From NCBI GenBank assembly GCA_964453435.1, contig CAYVQZ010000067.1:1-24453 (forward strand): a stretch of DNA of 24,453 nt, given 5' to 3'. The DNA comes from CAYVQZ01 sp964453435 (lineage in GTDB: Bacteria > Abyssobacteria > SURF-5). Both the position numbers and the translations under genes were made by a program. Each line of letters opens with the position of its first letter. The stretch's first letter is position 1. The notes under the pieces were generated by a model that was given only the letters and a program-made list of their open reading frames with translations, made no database searches and was not told the DNA's origin. This document shows positions 14,417 to 22,831 of the stretch, piece by piece.

Positions 14417-15127
14417 ATGAAGAGGCTGCTGTTGGTGACATTGGGATTCTTGCTGTTTATCGGGACAACATATGCGTTCGCCCAGGAGGAAGAGGGCGAA
14501 AGAAGTGAGAGGTTCCAGCGCATTCGGGAGCGCGCCGAGCAACGAACCGGAGAAGCAGTCGAGGAAGAAGGCGAAAGAAGCGAGAAACTTCAGCGGGCGC
14601 GTGAGCGTGCCGAAGAGCGAACCGAAGGAGANNNNNNNNNNNNNNNNNNNNNNNNNNNNNNNNNNNNNNNNNNNNNNNNNNNNNNNNNNNNNNNNNNNNN
14701 NNNNNNNNNNNNNNNNNNNNNNNNNNNNNNNAAACTTCAGCGGGCGCGTGAGCGTGCCGAAGAGCGAACCGAAGGAGAAGTCGAGGAAGAAGGTGAGCGG
14801 AGCGAGAAGTTCCAACGAGCCCAAAAGAAGTATGAGGAACGAACTGAGGTAGAGGAAGAGGGCGAGCGGAGCGAAAAACTTCAGCGCGCGGGGGAACGGG
14901 CCGAACAGCGGACCGAAGGAGCGGTCGAGGAAGAAGGCGAGAGAAGCGAGAAGGCGCAAAGAGCCGGCGAACGGTACAAGGAGCGAACCGGTAAGGATGT
15001 AGACGAAGAGGTCGAGGAAGCCAAGACGAAAAAAGAGCGCGCCGAGAAGAAGGCCGAGGAGCGCGGCATAGAAAAGGCAATGGAATCGGGCAAGGGGCAA
15101 AAGAAGGGCCTGTTCAGGAACCGGTAA
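14417..15127 (+). CDS. Secreted Glu/Arg-rich repeat protein (interrupted by assembly gap)
   Basis: A perfect AAGGAGG precedes the ATG. Residues 1-22 (MKRLLLVTLGFLLFIGTTYA) form a signal peptide cleaved around AFA-Q. The rest is a tandem array of 25-residue units of the form EEEGERSEKLQRARERAEER with short linkers such as TEGEV. Units start at 14486, 14561, 14783, 14852, 14927 and 15002, one of them two residues short (69 bp). The C-terminus is Lys-rich. The units predict a continuous, highly charged helix or coiled coil, presumably periplasmic. Positions 14632-14731 are 100 Ns, so the copy number is unknown. The frame is open on both sides. No family is recognised. A strong terminator follows 35 bp after the stop. 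Confidence 0.75.
   Translation: MKRLLLVTLGFLLFIGTTYAFAQEEEGERSERFQRIRERAEQRTGEAVEEEGERSEKLQRARERAEERTEGXXXXXXXXXXXXXXXXXXXXXXXXXXXXXXXXXXKLQRARERAEERTEGEVEEEGERSEKFQRAQKKYEERTEVEEEGERSEKLQRAGERAEQRTEGAVEEEGERSEKAQRAGERYKERTGKDVDEEVEEAKTKKERAEKKAEERGIEKAMESGKGQKKGLFRNR
14486..15076 (+). repeat. 75-bp tandem coding repeat array
   Basis: Units start at 14486, 14561, 14783, 14852, 14927 and 15002. Steps are 75, 75 and 69 bp where measurable. The 47 bp just left of the N gap (14585-14631) are identical to the 47 bp just right of it (14732-14778). Confidence 0.85.
14632..14731. other. Assembly gap (100 Ns)
   Basis: Exactly 100 unknown bases lie inside the repeat array. The number is almost certainly a placeholder, not a measured length. 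Confidence 0.98.
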
Positions 15128-15161
15128 GAAATTCGGTTGTCCGAAGCTGAGAGCAAAAAAC

Positions 15162-15199
15162 AAAGCCAGGAACCGCCCAAGGTAGCGGTTCCTGGCTTT
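15162..15199. terminator. Strong bidirectional rho-independent terminator
   Basis: A perfect 15-bp stem (AAAGCCAGGAACCGC at 15162-15176 with its complement at 15185-15199) encloses an 8-nt loop. T-rich tails lie on both strands, and it sits between the convergent repeat-protein and DUF5661-like genes. Confidence 0.9.
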
Positions 15200-15281
15200 T
15201 CTTTGGGCGCTCCTCTGTATAATCACAAAGTGAGCACGGAAGAAAGCCTCGCCCCTTTCGCCCGGTGTTCACCCTGCGGAT

Positions 15282-15719
15282 TTAACGCAACTGCTTGAGC
15301 TCGGCCTGCGCCAGCGCAGCGTTCGCCTTTGCGAGCTTCTTCGATTTCTCCCTTACCTTCTTCATGTTGTTCGCCGCGATTGCCTTGAGCAGGTCGCCCT
15401 CCAGTTCCGCCACCTCGAGACGCTGGTAATAATCCAGAGATTCCTTGAAATGCGCAAGCACAATCTTTCCGGTCAGGATCGGATGGTTGTTGGTCACATT
15501 CGCTTCGCGAAACATCACCCCGTGTTCGAGTTCCACTTGCAATCCCTCGCGGAAATCATCGAGCGCTATCTTCATGCCGCGCGTATCAATCCGGGCGAGT
15601 ATTTTCCTGGCCTCCGCCGCTGTTACCTTGGGCTGCTTCAACTTCGTCCAATCGCGGATTTTCAATTCTTTGCAGACATCTCTGACCTCTTTCTTCGTCA
15701 CATACTCCGGCAGTTTCAT
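15282..15719 (-). CDS. DUF5661-like protein
   Basis: The 145-residue soluble protein starts at ATG 15717-15719, chosen because AAGGAG lies upstream. The open frame extends 15 codons further but without such a site. It has a Lys-rich N-terminus (MKLPEYVTKKEVRDVCKEL). The block GLQVELEHGVMFREANVTNN, then PILTGKIVLAHFKESLDYY, is the most conserved stretch of the DUF5661 family. The C-terminus is a Lys/Ala-rich helix. No biochemical function is known to me. The gene appears to be transcribed alone, between the bidirectional terminator and the efflux operon's terminator. Confidence 0.65.
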   Translation of the reverse strand: MKLPEYVTKKEVRDVCKELKIRDWTKLKQPKVTAAEARKILARIDTRGMKIALDDFREGLQVELEHGVMFREANVTNNHPILTGKIVLAHFKESLDYYQRLEVAELEGDLLKAIAANNMKKVREKSKKLAKANAALAQAELKQLR

Positions 15720-15911
15720 GTCTCTACTCCTTCCCATCAATGTAATTTTGTGAACACAGACCAAATGAACTCTCTGTACTACTCTATGTCAATTTCGTGA
15801 ATTCCTGTCGCGATTTCACTGGCAAGAATACGTTCTGCGGCGAAGGGGACTGCCCCAAGCAAGATTGCGGCTACGCCGCGCTGTGCAAAACGCATTTTTG
15901 CGGTTGTGCGC

Positions 15912-15931
15912 AAAAAAAAGCCTCCGAGGCT
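15912..15931 (-). terminator. Rho-independent terminator of the efflux operon
   Basis: On the minus strand AGCCT-CGG-AGGCT is followed by T8. The 5' base of the stem overlaps the TAG stop codon of the RND pump gene (15930-15932), so termination occurs directly at the gene's end. Confidence 0.8.
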
Positions 15932-18900
15932 ACGCCCGCTCCTTTTGCTCCACTCGCCCGTAAATAAGATTGTACACGACCGGAATGACAAAAAGGGTGA
16001 ACGACGTGGACGCGAATATTCCGAAAATTATCGCCCATGCGAGCCCGCTGAAAATGGGATCGAGCGTGATAACGACATTACCAAGCAATGTTGTTCCCGC
16101 CGTCATCAGGATTGGCCGGAACCGGACTGCCCCTGATTCGAGCAGGGCGTCTCGCAGCGGCGCGCCTCTTTTCAGAGAATTCTGGACAAAGTCAATTAGG
16201 AGGATGGAGTTCCTCACGACGATGCCGGCCAGCGCAATCATTCCTATCATTGCGGTTGCGGTAAAGAACACGGGGGTATCGTAACCGCCGACCGGCCTGT
16301 TGGCGATCGCGTTCAGCAGCCAGAAACCCGGCATGATGCCAATCATTGTCAACGGAATCGCCATCATGATAATGAGCGGCATCGAGTATGAACCGGTCTG
16401 GATGACGAGGAGAACATAGATTCCGATGAGGGCGGTACCGAACGCCATGCCCAAGTCGCGAAACACCCGCACGGTAATCTTCCACTCGCCTTCCCCCCTC
16501 CACACAATATTCAAACCTTCGGGCAAAGGATTCTCCTTGAAATGCGAGTAAAGCGAAAGTATTGCGTCGACGGGGCTGCGACCAGCCATCTCGCCCAACA
16601 CGTATGTGACCCGCGACAGGTTCTTGTGATAGATTGTCTTCTCAATTGTGTCCTCGACAAACCGGCCGAGCTCGCTCAATTGGACAAGGTTTCCTCCCGC
16701 TCCTTTGACATAGAGCTGGGACAAACGTTCCACACTTGAGCGCTCCGCCCTCGGGAGCCGGAGAACAATCAATAACGGGTTTCGCTCCGTTGCGATATGC
16801 ACCGTTCCGACGGCCATGCCGTCGAGAGCGAGCCGGAGAGTTTTCGCAACGTCCGCGGTCGTGATTCCGTTCAGACTGGCTTTTTCCTTGTCGAGAACAA
16901 ACGTGAAACGGGTTTGCCCGGCCTCGATCATATCGTCCACATCAACAACCCGGGGCTCCTGTTTCAGCCGCTCGCGAACCACCTCGGCGGCTTCGAGAAT
17001 GTCATCATACGACCGTGTCGGTTCCCCGTAGATTTCCGCGACAAGCGTCGCGATCACCGGAGGACCGGGTGGAACCTCGACAATCTTCAGCTTCGCGCCG
17101 TGCCTGTCGGCAATGGCCTGTAAATCGTCCCTCAGCCGGAGCCCGATCTCGTGGCTCTGCTGTTTTCTCCTCTTCTTGTGAACGAAATTTATTCGAATAT
17201 CGGCGAGGTTCGGCGCCTCGCGCAGGTAGTAATGTCGAACCATTCCGTTGAAATCCATGGGCGAGGCCGTCCCGACATAACTCTCGAAATCCGTGACCTC
17301 GGCGACGGAACGAAGGTAATTCTCGAAATCGCTCACCGCTCGGTCTGTCTCTTCCAGCGTCGCGCCCTCGGGCAAGTCAATGACGAGTTGCAGCTCGTTC
17401 TTGTTGTCGAACGGCAGCATCTTGAGCGGGACCTTTCCGAGCACGACCAGCAGAACCGAGAAAACGAATAGAAGAACAACGACTCCGATGAAAATCCAGC
17501 TCAGGCCGCGCGAATCGACAAGCGGACCCATGAGCGAACTGTACACGCGGTACAGCGCGCTCTTCTTCAAGTCAAACGGCTCCTCTTCGACCTCGGAGTA
17601 TTCCCCTTTCAGCACGTGGAACGACATCCAGGGGGTGATGGCGAAAGCGACCAGGGTCGACATCAGAACCGCAAGCGGCACATTCAATGCCATGGGCCGC
17701 ATGTAAGGACCCATCATTCCGGTAATGAAGAACATCGGAAGGAACGAGACGATAATCGTGAGCGTCGACATGATGATCGGAGGCTTCACCTCGTTCACCG
17801 CGATGATTACCGATTCCTTCGGCGGGAAAAGGCGCATCTTGAAATACCGATAGATGTTTTCGACGTCGGTTATCGGGTCGTCCACCACCAGGCCGAGCGA
17901 AACCATAAGCGCAAACAGCGTGACCCGGTTAATCGTGTATCCCGCCAGCATATTGAAGAATAAAGCGAGGAAAAAACTTATGGGCACAGCAAGCGCAACA
18001 ATGACGGCCTCCCGCCACCCCAGGATAATTCCGATGAGAGCGATGACCGTTACAACCGCCACGCCCAACCCTCCAACCAGCTCGTTCACCTTGTCGTTTG
18101 CCGTCTCGCCATAGTTGCGCGTCACGAGAACATGGATATCGTCCGGAATGACGACGCCCTTCATCTCCTCGACTCGTTTGAGAACCTCCTCCGCCACCCA
18201 TACCGCGTTTGTTCCCTTTCGTTTGGCTATTGCGACCGTGGTTGCCGGCAGCGACAACGGTCGCAACTTTTCATCCACGTCCTTGTGGCCGGCGGCCGGA
18301 CCGAACCCGATTCTCGTGTATGTGGTCGTTTCCGAAGGGCCGTCATAAATATCGGCGACGTCTCGAAGGTAAACCGGTTTCCCTTCGTATGCGCCGACCA
18401 CGAGGCTCTTCACGTCGTCAACCGACGCAAGGAAAATTCCTCCTCGAACGATATATTCTTCGTCTTTCTTGCTGAACGCGCCGGCGGAAAGCGTCACGTT
18501 TGCCGCCTCGAGCATGCGGGAAACTTCCAGCGGTGTGAGACCGTGCGCCGCCAGTTTGTCGGTATCGAGATTCACTCGCACCTGTCTTTCGCGGCCACCC
18601 ACGATGGACGTCCGTGCGGTGTTCTTGATCGCTTGCAGGCGGTCAATCACTTCCTCGGCAACCCGCCGAAGCTCGTAATCGGAAGCATCCTCACCATAAA
18701 AGGTCAGCAAAACGATTGGAACATCATCTATCTCAACCGGCTTTACCACCCATCCCGTTACGCCGGGTGGAACGATGTCGATGTTTTGTTCGATTTTGTT
18801 GTACAGCTTAATGAGGCTGTCCTCCCGGTCTTCCCCGACATAGAAACGCACCGTTACAATCGCCATGTCGGTCATCGACATGGAATAGACGTATTCGACG

Positions 18901-19190
18901 CCGTCAATCTGCCAGAGGAGCTTTTCCAGGCGGGTGGAAACGCGTTGCTCCACTCCCTCGGCGCTTACTCCCGGGAAATAGACGAACACGTCCGCCAGCG
19001 GAACGATGATTTGAGGGTCCTCTTCGCGGGGTGTGATGACGAGCGCGGCCACGCCGGCGACAAGCGAGAGCAGTATAATGATGAACGCGAAATTGGACGA
19101 TACGAACTTCTCGACGATTCTGCCCATAAGGGACAGATCGGGTTCCGGCTGTTTCGGCTGAGGCTTTTTTTCGGTCTCGTTACCAGCCAT
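15930..19190 (-). CDS. RND-family efflux pump permease (AcrB/HAE1-like)
   Basis: The protein has about 1086 residues and the full RND plan. Helix 1 is FAFIIILLSLVAGVAALVI. Then come a porter domain, helices 2-6, a second hydrophobic repeat (helix 7 IGVVVLLFVFSVLLVVLG) and helices 8-12 at the C-terminus. Helix 4 has SLGLVVDDPITDVENI, the paired Asp of the proton relay (about residues 437-438). In helix 10 the block is GIVVRNSILLIDF, with Arg (about residue 993) where AcrB has the relay Lys940. The ATG at 19188-19190 is preferred over the TTG just before it. No strong ribosome binding site is visible. It is the last gene of the operon after a TolC-like channel and a fusion protein. Substrate is unknown. 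Confidence 0.93.
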   Translation of the reverse strand: MAGNETEKKPQPKQPEPDLSLMGRIVEKFVSSNFAFIIILLSLVAGVAALVITPREEDPQIIVPLADVFVYFPGVSAEGVEQRVSTRLEKLLWQIDGVEYVYSMSMTDMAIVTVRFYVGEDREDSLIKLYNKIEQNIDIVPPGVTGWVVKPVEIDDVPIVLLTFYGEDASDYELRRVAEEVIDRLQAIKNTARTSIVGGRERQVRVNLDTDKLAAHGLTPLEVSRMLEAANVTLSAGAFSKKDEEYIVRGGIFLASVDDVKSLVVGAYEGKPVYLRDVADIYDGPSETTTYTRIGFGPAAGHKDVDEKLRPLSLPATTVAIAKRKGTNAVWVAEEVLKRVEEMKGVVIPDDIHVLVTRNYGETANDKVNELVGGLGVAVVTVIALIGIILGWREAVIVALAVPISFFLALFFNMLAGYTINRVTLFALMVSLGLVVDDPITDVENIYRYFKMRLFPPKESVIIAVNEVKPPIIMSTLTIIVSFLPMFFITGMMGPYMRPMALNVPLAVLMSTLVAFAITPWMSFHVLKGEYSEVEEEPFDLKKSALYRVYSSLMGPLVDSRGLSWIFIGVVVLLFVFSVLLVVLGKVPLKMLPFDNKNELQLVIDLPEGATLEETDRAVSDFENYLRSVAEVTDFESYVGTASPMDFNGMVRHYYLREAPNLADIRINFVHKKRRKQQSHEIGLRLRDDLQAIADRHGAKLKIVEVPPGPPVIATLVAEIYGEPTRSYDDILEAAEVVRERLKQEPRVVDVDDMIEAGQTRFTFVLDKEKASLNGITTADVAKTLRLALDGMAVGTVHIATERNPLLIVLRLPRAERSSVERLSQLYVKGAGGNLVQLSELGRFVEDTIEKTIYHKNLSRVTYVLGEMAGRSPVDAILSLYSHFKENPLPEGLNIVWRGEGEWKITVRVFRDLGMAFGTALIGIYVLLVIQTGSYSMPLIIMMAIPLTMIGIMPGFWLLNAIANRPVGGYDTPVFFTATAMIGMIALAGIVVRNSILLIDFVQNSLKRGAPLRDALLESGAVRFRPILMTAGTTLLGNVVITLDPIFSGLAWAIIFGIFASTSFTLFVIPVVYNLIYGRVEQKERA

Positions 19191-19232
19191 CAAAATCGTT
19201 GTCGGTCTTGCTCATTCATTGGGGTGATTTGT

Positions 19233-20315
19233 TCACTGAGCGTGGTCACGCTCCTGCGGAACCACTATCACGTCGCCCGGCCGGAGTCCCGCCAGGACCT
19301 CCACTCCGGAAGCGTATCGTTTCCCGAGCTTCACCGTTTGTGTCCGGGCTCTCCCGTCTTCGACGACCGTGACCATTTGCAGTTGGCCCACCGTTCGAAC
19401 GGCCTCCGGTGGAATCAGCACCGCTTCCGTGGAGCCGGTCGGCAATTTCATGCGCCCGTACATGCCGGGACTAATACCTTCGTTTTGAGGAAGCGAGACG
19501 CGAACGGTAAACGAACGGCTTGAAATATCGGCCGCCGGAACAATCTCAACAACCTTGCCCTCGAAGGCCAATCCCATCGAATCAAGGGCGACACCGACCG
19601 TGTCTCCCACACGAACCTTCTGCCTCAGATGCTCGGGAACGGATACTTCCAGCCGGAGCGTTGACGGAGCGTATAATGTAATCAACGTCCTTCCCGGCAT
19701 CGCCATATCGCCCGGGTCGGCAAGGCGGTCGATGACTTTCCCGTCCATCGGCGACTCGATTCTTGTGTAGGAAAGGTTCACCTCCGCCTCGCGAACGGAC
19801 GCCTTCGCAGCCTCCACCAAGGCTTTCGCGGCTTTCAACGCGGACTGTGCGCGGTCATATTCCTGCTTCGTGGCGGCCTGCCTCTCATACAGACGCTCTA
19901 TTCGGCCGGCATCGAGCTCGATACGAGACAGTTCGGCCTCGGCCCGCGCGAGCTCCTCCCGTGCCCGCGACACGCGCGCTTGCGCGCCCCGCGAATCAAG
20001 CGTGAAAAGCGCATCGCCCCGCTTCACAAGCTGGCCCGAATCCGCCGACGCATCGAGTATGGTCGCCATCACCTTGCTCGAGACCTCCGCCGACTCGCGG
20101 GCGCTCACCGTTCCCACGGCCTCCATGAACACGGGAACCGATGTTGCCGAAACCTCGAGTGTCTTTTGCTCCGCCGCCGCGCTCTCACGGACTTCCCGTT
20201 TGCCGGGCGGAACCTTCCCCTCGCACGACAGGTTCCCGGTAAGCCAAACAAACATCAGAATCAAGAACGCCAGAGAGCCGATGCCCGCGAGCGCTTTCCT
20301 ATGCATACGTTTCAT
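19233..20315 (-). CDS. Efflux periplasmic adaptor (membrane fusion protein)
   Basis: The 360-residue protein has an N-terminal membrane anchor or signal (ALAGIGSLAFLILMFVWL) followed by a Cys in GNLSCEGK. That is close to but not a proper lipobox, so lipidation is uncertain. The order is that of HlyD/AcrA-type adaptors: a lipoyl half-motif VSSKVMATILDASADSGQ, a coiled-coil hairpin of about 90 residues, and the returning lipoyl half (YTRIESPMDGKVIDRLADPG). A beta-barrel (RLEVSVPEHLRQKVRVGD) and a membrane-proximal domain follow (VLIPPEAVRTVG, then LAGLRPGDVIVV). It bridges the RND pump to the TolC-like channel. Its start overlaps the channel gene's stop by 4 bp (20312-20315). Confidence 0.92.
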   Translation of the reverse strand: MKRMHRKALAGIGSLAFLILMFVWLTGNLSCEGKVPPGKREVRESAAAEQKTLEVSATSVPVFMEAVGTVSARESAEVSSKVMATILDASADSGQLVKRGDALFTLDSRGAQARVSRAREELARAEAELSRIELDAGRIERLYERQAATKQEYDRAQSALKAAKALVEAAKASVREAEVNLSYTRIESPMDGKVIDRLADPGDMAMPGRTLITLYAPSTLRLEVSVPEHLRQKVRVGDTVGVALDSMGLAFEGKVVEIVPAADISSRSFTVRVSLPQNEGISPGMYGRMKLPTGSTEAVLIPPEAVRTVGQLQMVTVVEDGRARTQTVKLGKRYASGVEVLAGLRPGDVIVVPQERDHAQ

Positions 20316-21751
20316 GGGCCAACCTCGATTTCCGGAATCCTGCCAATCGCGCGCTCGAGCGCGGCGGACGCAATGAGGTAATCGTACCCGGCGGAAAGCC
20401 TGCTCAAGCGAGCGTTCGTCAGGGCGACTTCCGCATCCAGCAGTTCCGTCACGAGGACCAGCCCTTCCTCATACCGGTCCGCAACAATCCGCAGGGTTTC
20501 TTCCGCCTCGGCGACGCTTTGTTCGAGCACATCGAGTCGTGTTGCCGCCTCGGATTTCGCGAGGTACGCATTTTTGACCTGAAGCTCGATTTCGAGCAGC
20601 AATTTCTGTTTGCGCGCCTCCGTTTCACTCAATTGCGCCCGGGTCTTCCGCACCCTGGAACGCGTGAGGAATCCGTCAAATATCGACAGGTTCGCGCCAA
20701 GACCGATTGTCCAACTGTCTGTCGCCTCGCCAAAATCTTCCGTATCCACATCATAATGGGCAAAGGCCTTGAGTTGCGGGTAATAATCCGCTTGCGCCGC
20801 GCTAACCGCGTTTTCCAGCGCGAGCAGGTTGCTGTCCATTCCCTCGACCTCCGGTCTCGTCCGCCGCGCCGCTTCCATCAACTCATCGAGCGCCTCGTCC
20901 GCTCCAGTCTCCGGAAGGAGGGGAGGGGGCGCGCCTACCAGTTCAAGGCGCTGATTCACCGGCTGGCCCATCGCAAGATTCAGCCTCGACTTCGCTCTCT
21001 CCAAGTTGTGGCGGGCTATCGCGAGAGCCTCCTCGGCTTCGGCGAGACGGACAGCGATCCGTAGAACGTCCGACTTGAGCGCCACCTCGTTCTCATATCG
21101 CGCCTGAGCCGCATCGAGCTGCGCCCGAATCTGCCGCACCGACTCCTCGGAAATCCTGATCGATTGCTCCGCCTTCAGAATCTGGTAGTAGGCGGCGGAC
21201 ACGCCGAACGCCAACTCGTTGTGGATCGTCCGCAGCGCAGTCTGCGTCGCATCGAGCGACGCCAAAGCCGCCCGGTTTCCATAGTACGTTTTGCCTCCCT
21301 GAAAAACCGGCCATTCAACATGCAACTGCGTATGCCAGTTGCTCAACGGGCCCGGGTCATTGAACTGAGCGAACGGGTCAAAGCCTGCGGGCGGAGGCAT
21401 GGGGAAGTCGCCCGACAGGTTGCTCTGGGCGAGTTGATTGGAGAAAACCATCGGCGCGAAATTGGTTCGCGTGAAGGCCTCTCCGATTGATAACCTGGGG
21501 TAGAACCCTGACTGCGCCTCTTCCACTGCCGCCTGCGCCTGGTTGATTCGTTCCCGCGCGGCCGCCAGGTCGGGACTCGACCTCACAGCTATTTGGATGC
21601 AATCTCTCAGGCTCAGCGGAGAGTGGCCGGGCGCTTCTGCCAAAGCCGGCGTCCCCCGGGAAAAAAACACAAGAAGAAGGAAGGACAATCGATAGAATGA
21701 TCGTACGGCGTGTTGAATTCTTTTAAGGTCTGCAGAACCTTTCACCGTCAT
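20312..21751 (-). CDS. TolC-family outer-membrane efflux channel
   Basis: The 479-residue protein has a signal peptide ending near PALAEA, about residue 40. Two TolC-type repeats follow. The first includes LSLRDCIQIAVRSSPDLA, SGFYPRLSIGEAF and WPVFQGGKTYYGNRAAL, and the second includes RRTRPEVEGMDSNL, ADYYPQLKAFAHYD and LSIFDGFLTRSRVRKTRAQL. The helical segments are Ala/Glu-rich, as needed for the periplasmic tunnel. The RYEEGLVLVTELLDAEVALTNA type block near the end is a hallmark of the family. It is the first gene of the tripartite operon. Only a weak CGGA stands before the ATG, and no clear promoter is visible upstream. Confidence 0.93.
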   Translation of the reverse strand: MTVKGSADLKRIQHAVRSFYRLSFLLLVFFSRGTPALAEAPGHSPLSLRDCIQIAVRSSPDLAAARERINQAQAAVEEAQSGFYPRLSIGEAFTRTNFAPMVFSNQLAQSNLSGDFPMPPPAGFDPFAQFNDPGPLSNWHTQLHVEWPVFQGGKTYYGNRAALASLDATQTALRTIHNELAFGVSAAYYQILKAEQSIRISEESVRQIRAQLDAAQARYENEVALKSDVLRIAVRLAEAEEALAIARHNLERAKSRLNLAMGQPVNQRLELVGAPPPLLPETGADEALDELMEAARRTRPEVEGMDSNLLALENAVSAAQADYYPQLKAFAHYDVDTEDFGEATDSWTIGLGANLSIFDGFLTRSRVRKTRAQLSETEARKQKLLLEIELQVKNAYLAKSEAATRLDVLEQSVAEAEETLRIVADRYEEGLVLVTELLDAEVALTNARLSRLSAGYDYLIASAALERAIGRIPEIEVGP

Positions 21752-22011
21752 CGTCCGGTTCGATTGGTGCGAGACTCACACCCGCTGGAAATCCCGATGT
21801 CGCTTCTCGAAGTATGCCGCTGGACAACCATCGCAATATTACATTTTTCACCCTGGTTTTGCAATCCGCAAGAACACGACTGCCCCCTGTGAAAGTGCCC
21901 GCAATTGCCCGCGGGGTGAAAACCCCCTGCTTGTAAGCGAAACCGATAGTTTACATTCGCCGCCCCTTCGCCCTTCGCTCTTGGTCCTCCGTTCCCGCCA
22001 TGACCGTCGTC

Positions 22012-22031
22012 ATTCCCGTGAAAACGGGAAT
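22012..22031. repeat. REP-like hairpin element
   Basis: ATTCCCGT (22012-22019) pairs perfectly with ACGGGAAT (22024-22031) around a 4-nt loop. It is embedded in a CGTCATTCCCG ... GGGAATCCGG context, a frequent short interspersed palindrome in proteobacterial genomes. Confidence 0.7.
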
Positions 22032-22244
22032 CCGGGAAAAGATTCATTGAACCGCAAAGACGCTTTTCGATGGACTCAAGGCACGCTCCGGACGCAAAGG
22101 AAAACCGGGAACCGCGGATGGACACGGCGCGGCGCAGCAGCACCCAAAAACGGAAGAAACTCTTGGAACACGAATTACACGAATTGACACAAAGATTTTG
22201 GAAACCAACCACGGGGAACACCGGGAGACACGGGGAAAAACTAT

Positions 22245-22273
22245 CTCACGCCAAGGCGCGAAGACGCCAAGGA
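22245..22273 (+). repeat. Interspersed CTCACGCCAAGGCGC repeat, second copy
   Basis: It shares its first 15 bases with 7978-7992 and continues with a similar purine-rich tail (AAGACGCCAAGGA versus AAGAACACAAAGGA). Both copies lie outside genes and in the same orientation. Confidence 0.6.
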
Positions 22274-22342
22274 AATAATCCGCGTTCACCCGCGGCTTAA
22301 AACCAATTTTTTAACCGCGAATGGCGCGAACAAGAGAGGATT

Positions 22343-22351
22343 TGGTATAAT
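22343..22351 (+). promoter_or_regulatory. Extended -10 promoter right before the DUF4258 gene
   Basis: TGGTATAAT is an extended -10 element with a perfect TATAAT at 22346-22351. No -35 is recognisable. Transcription would start at about 22358, one base from the ATG, implying a leaderless message. Confidence 0.45.
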
Positions 22352-22358
22352 ATCGTCA

Positions 22359-22641
22359 ATGAGCGAACATAAGTATGTGATTACCGAACACGCCGCCTTT
22401 GAAATGCGGAGGAGGAAGATTTCCGCCGAAATGGTGGAGGAAACGCTTGCAAAGCCTGACCAAATAATTTCGGCGGCAAAGGGTCGCCTTATCTATCAGA
22501 GGCGCTATTCCGGCGGACATATGCTCCTTAAGAATCGTGGTTGAAAAATCTGAGCGGGATGTGCGTGTGATTACCGCCTACAGAACCTCCAAGACAGGCA
22601 AGTATTGGCGGTCGGAGACTTCAAATGAAAGTAATCTATGA
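22359..22641 (+). pseudogene. DUF4258 protein gene with a frameshift
   Basis: The first frame reads YVITEHAAFEMRRRKISAEM, VEETLAKPDQII, GRLIYQRRYSGGHMLL and then stops after four stray residues. Dropping one A from the AA at about 22520-22522 restores MLLRIVVEKSERDVRVITAY, then RTSKTGKYWR, the expected strand and end of DUF4258 (a RelE-like fold with the T-x-Y-x-T-S-K-x-x-K-Y tail). The repaired protein is about 93 residues and its end overlaps the next gene by 17 bp. DUF4258 next to DUF2283 is a recurrent toxin-antitoxin-like pair. It may be an inactivated toxin or an assembly error. Confidence 0.7.
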
Positions 22642-22831
22642 TCAGGATACGGACACGCTCACGGTCCTGCTTCGCGAGTGCGAGGTTGCGGAAAGCGACG
22701 AAGTGCGGGAGGGCGTCATAATCGATTACGATGCCGGCGGGCTGGCCTGCGCGATTGAGATTCTTGACGCCTCGGAGAAGGTGAGCAGCCCGGACGGTAT
22801 CGCTTACGAGATGAAGGCAAAGCGGGCGTGA
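22625..22831 (+). CDS. DUF2283 protein, putative antitoxin partner of DUF4258
   Basis: The 68-residue protein starts MKVIYDQDTDTLTVLLRE and continues VAESDEVREGVIIDYDAGG and AIEILDASEKV. This is the full DUF2283 pattern, with the Y-D-x-x-x-D-T-L start and the I-x-x-D-x-x-G-x-x-x-x-I-E-I-L-x-A-S core. It lies directly downstream of and overlaps the DUF4258 gene. DUF2283 proteins are regarded as likely antitoxins in such pairs. The gene is intact although its partner is frameshifted, which is the harmless direction of decay. Confidence 0.85.
   Translation: MKVIYDQDTDTLTVLLRECEVAESDEVREGVIIDYDAGGLACAIEILDASEKVSSPDGIAYEMKAKRA

Larger units (their letters stand above)
21752..22358. other. Intergenic region made of interspersed repeats
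   Basis: No gene is supported in these 607 bp. It contains a hairpin repeat (22012-22031), a string of ACACGAATT-like and ACGGGGAA-like words (22160-22240), and a copy of the CTCACGCCAAGGCGC element (22245-22273). Such word strings are common filler between genes in environmental bacterial genomes and carry no recognisable coding signal here. Confidence 0.55.

Noticed and set aside
18132..19523. 463-residue plus-strand ORF opposite the pump and adaptor genes
   Set aside because: It is antisense to strongly supported RND and adaptor coding, with His/Arg-rich composition typical of a shadow frame.
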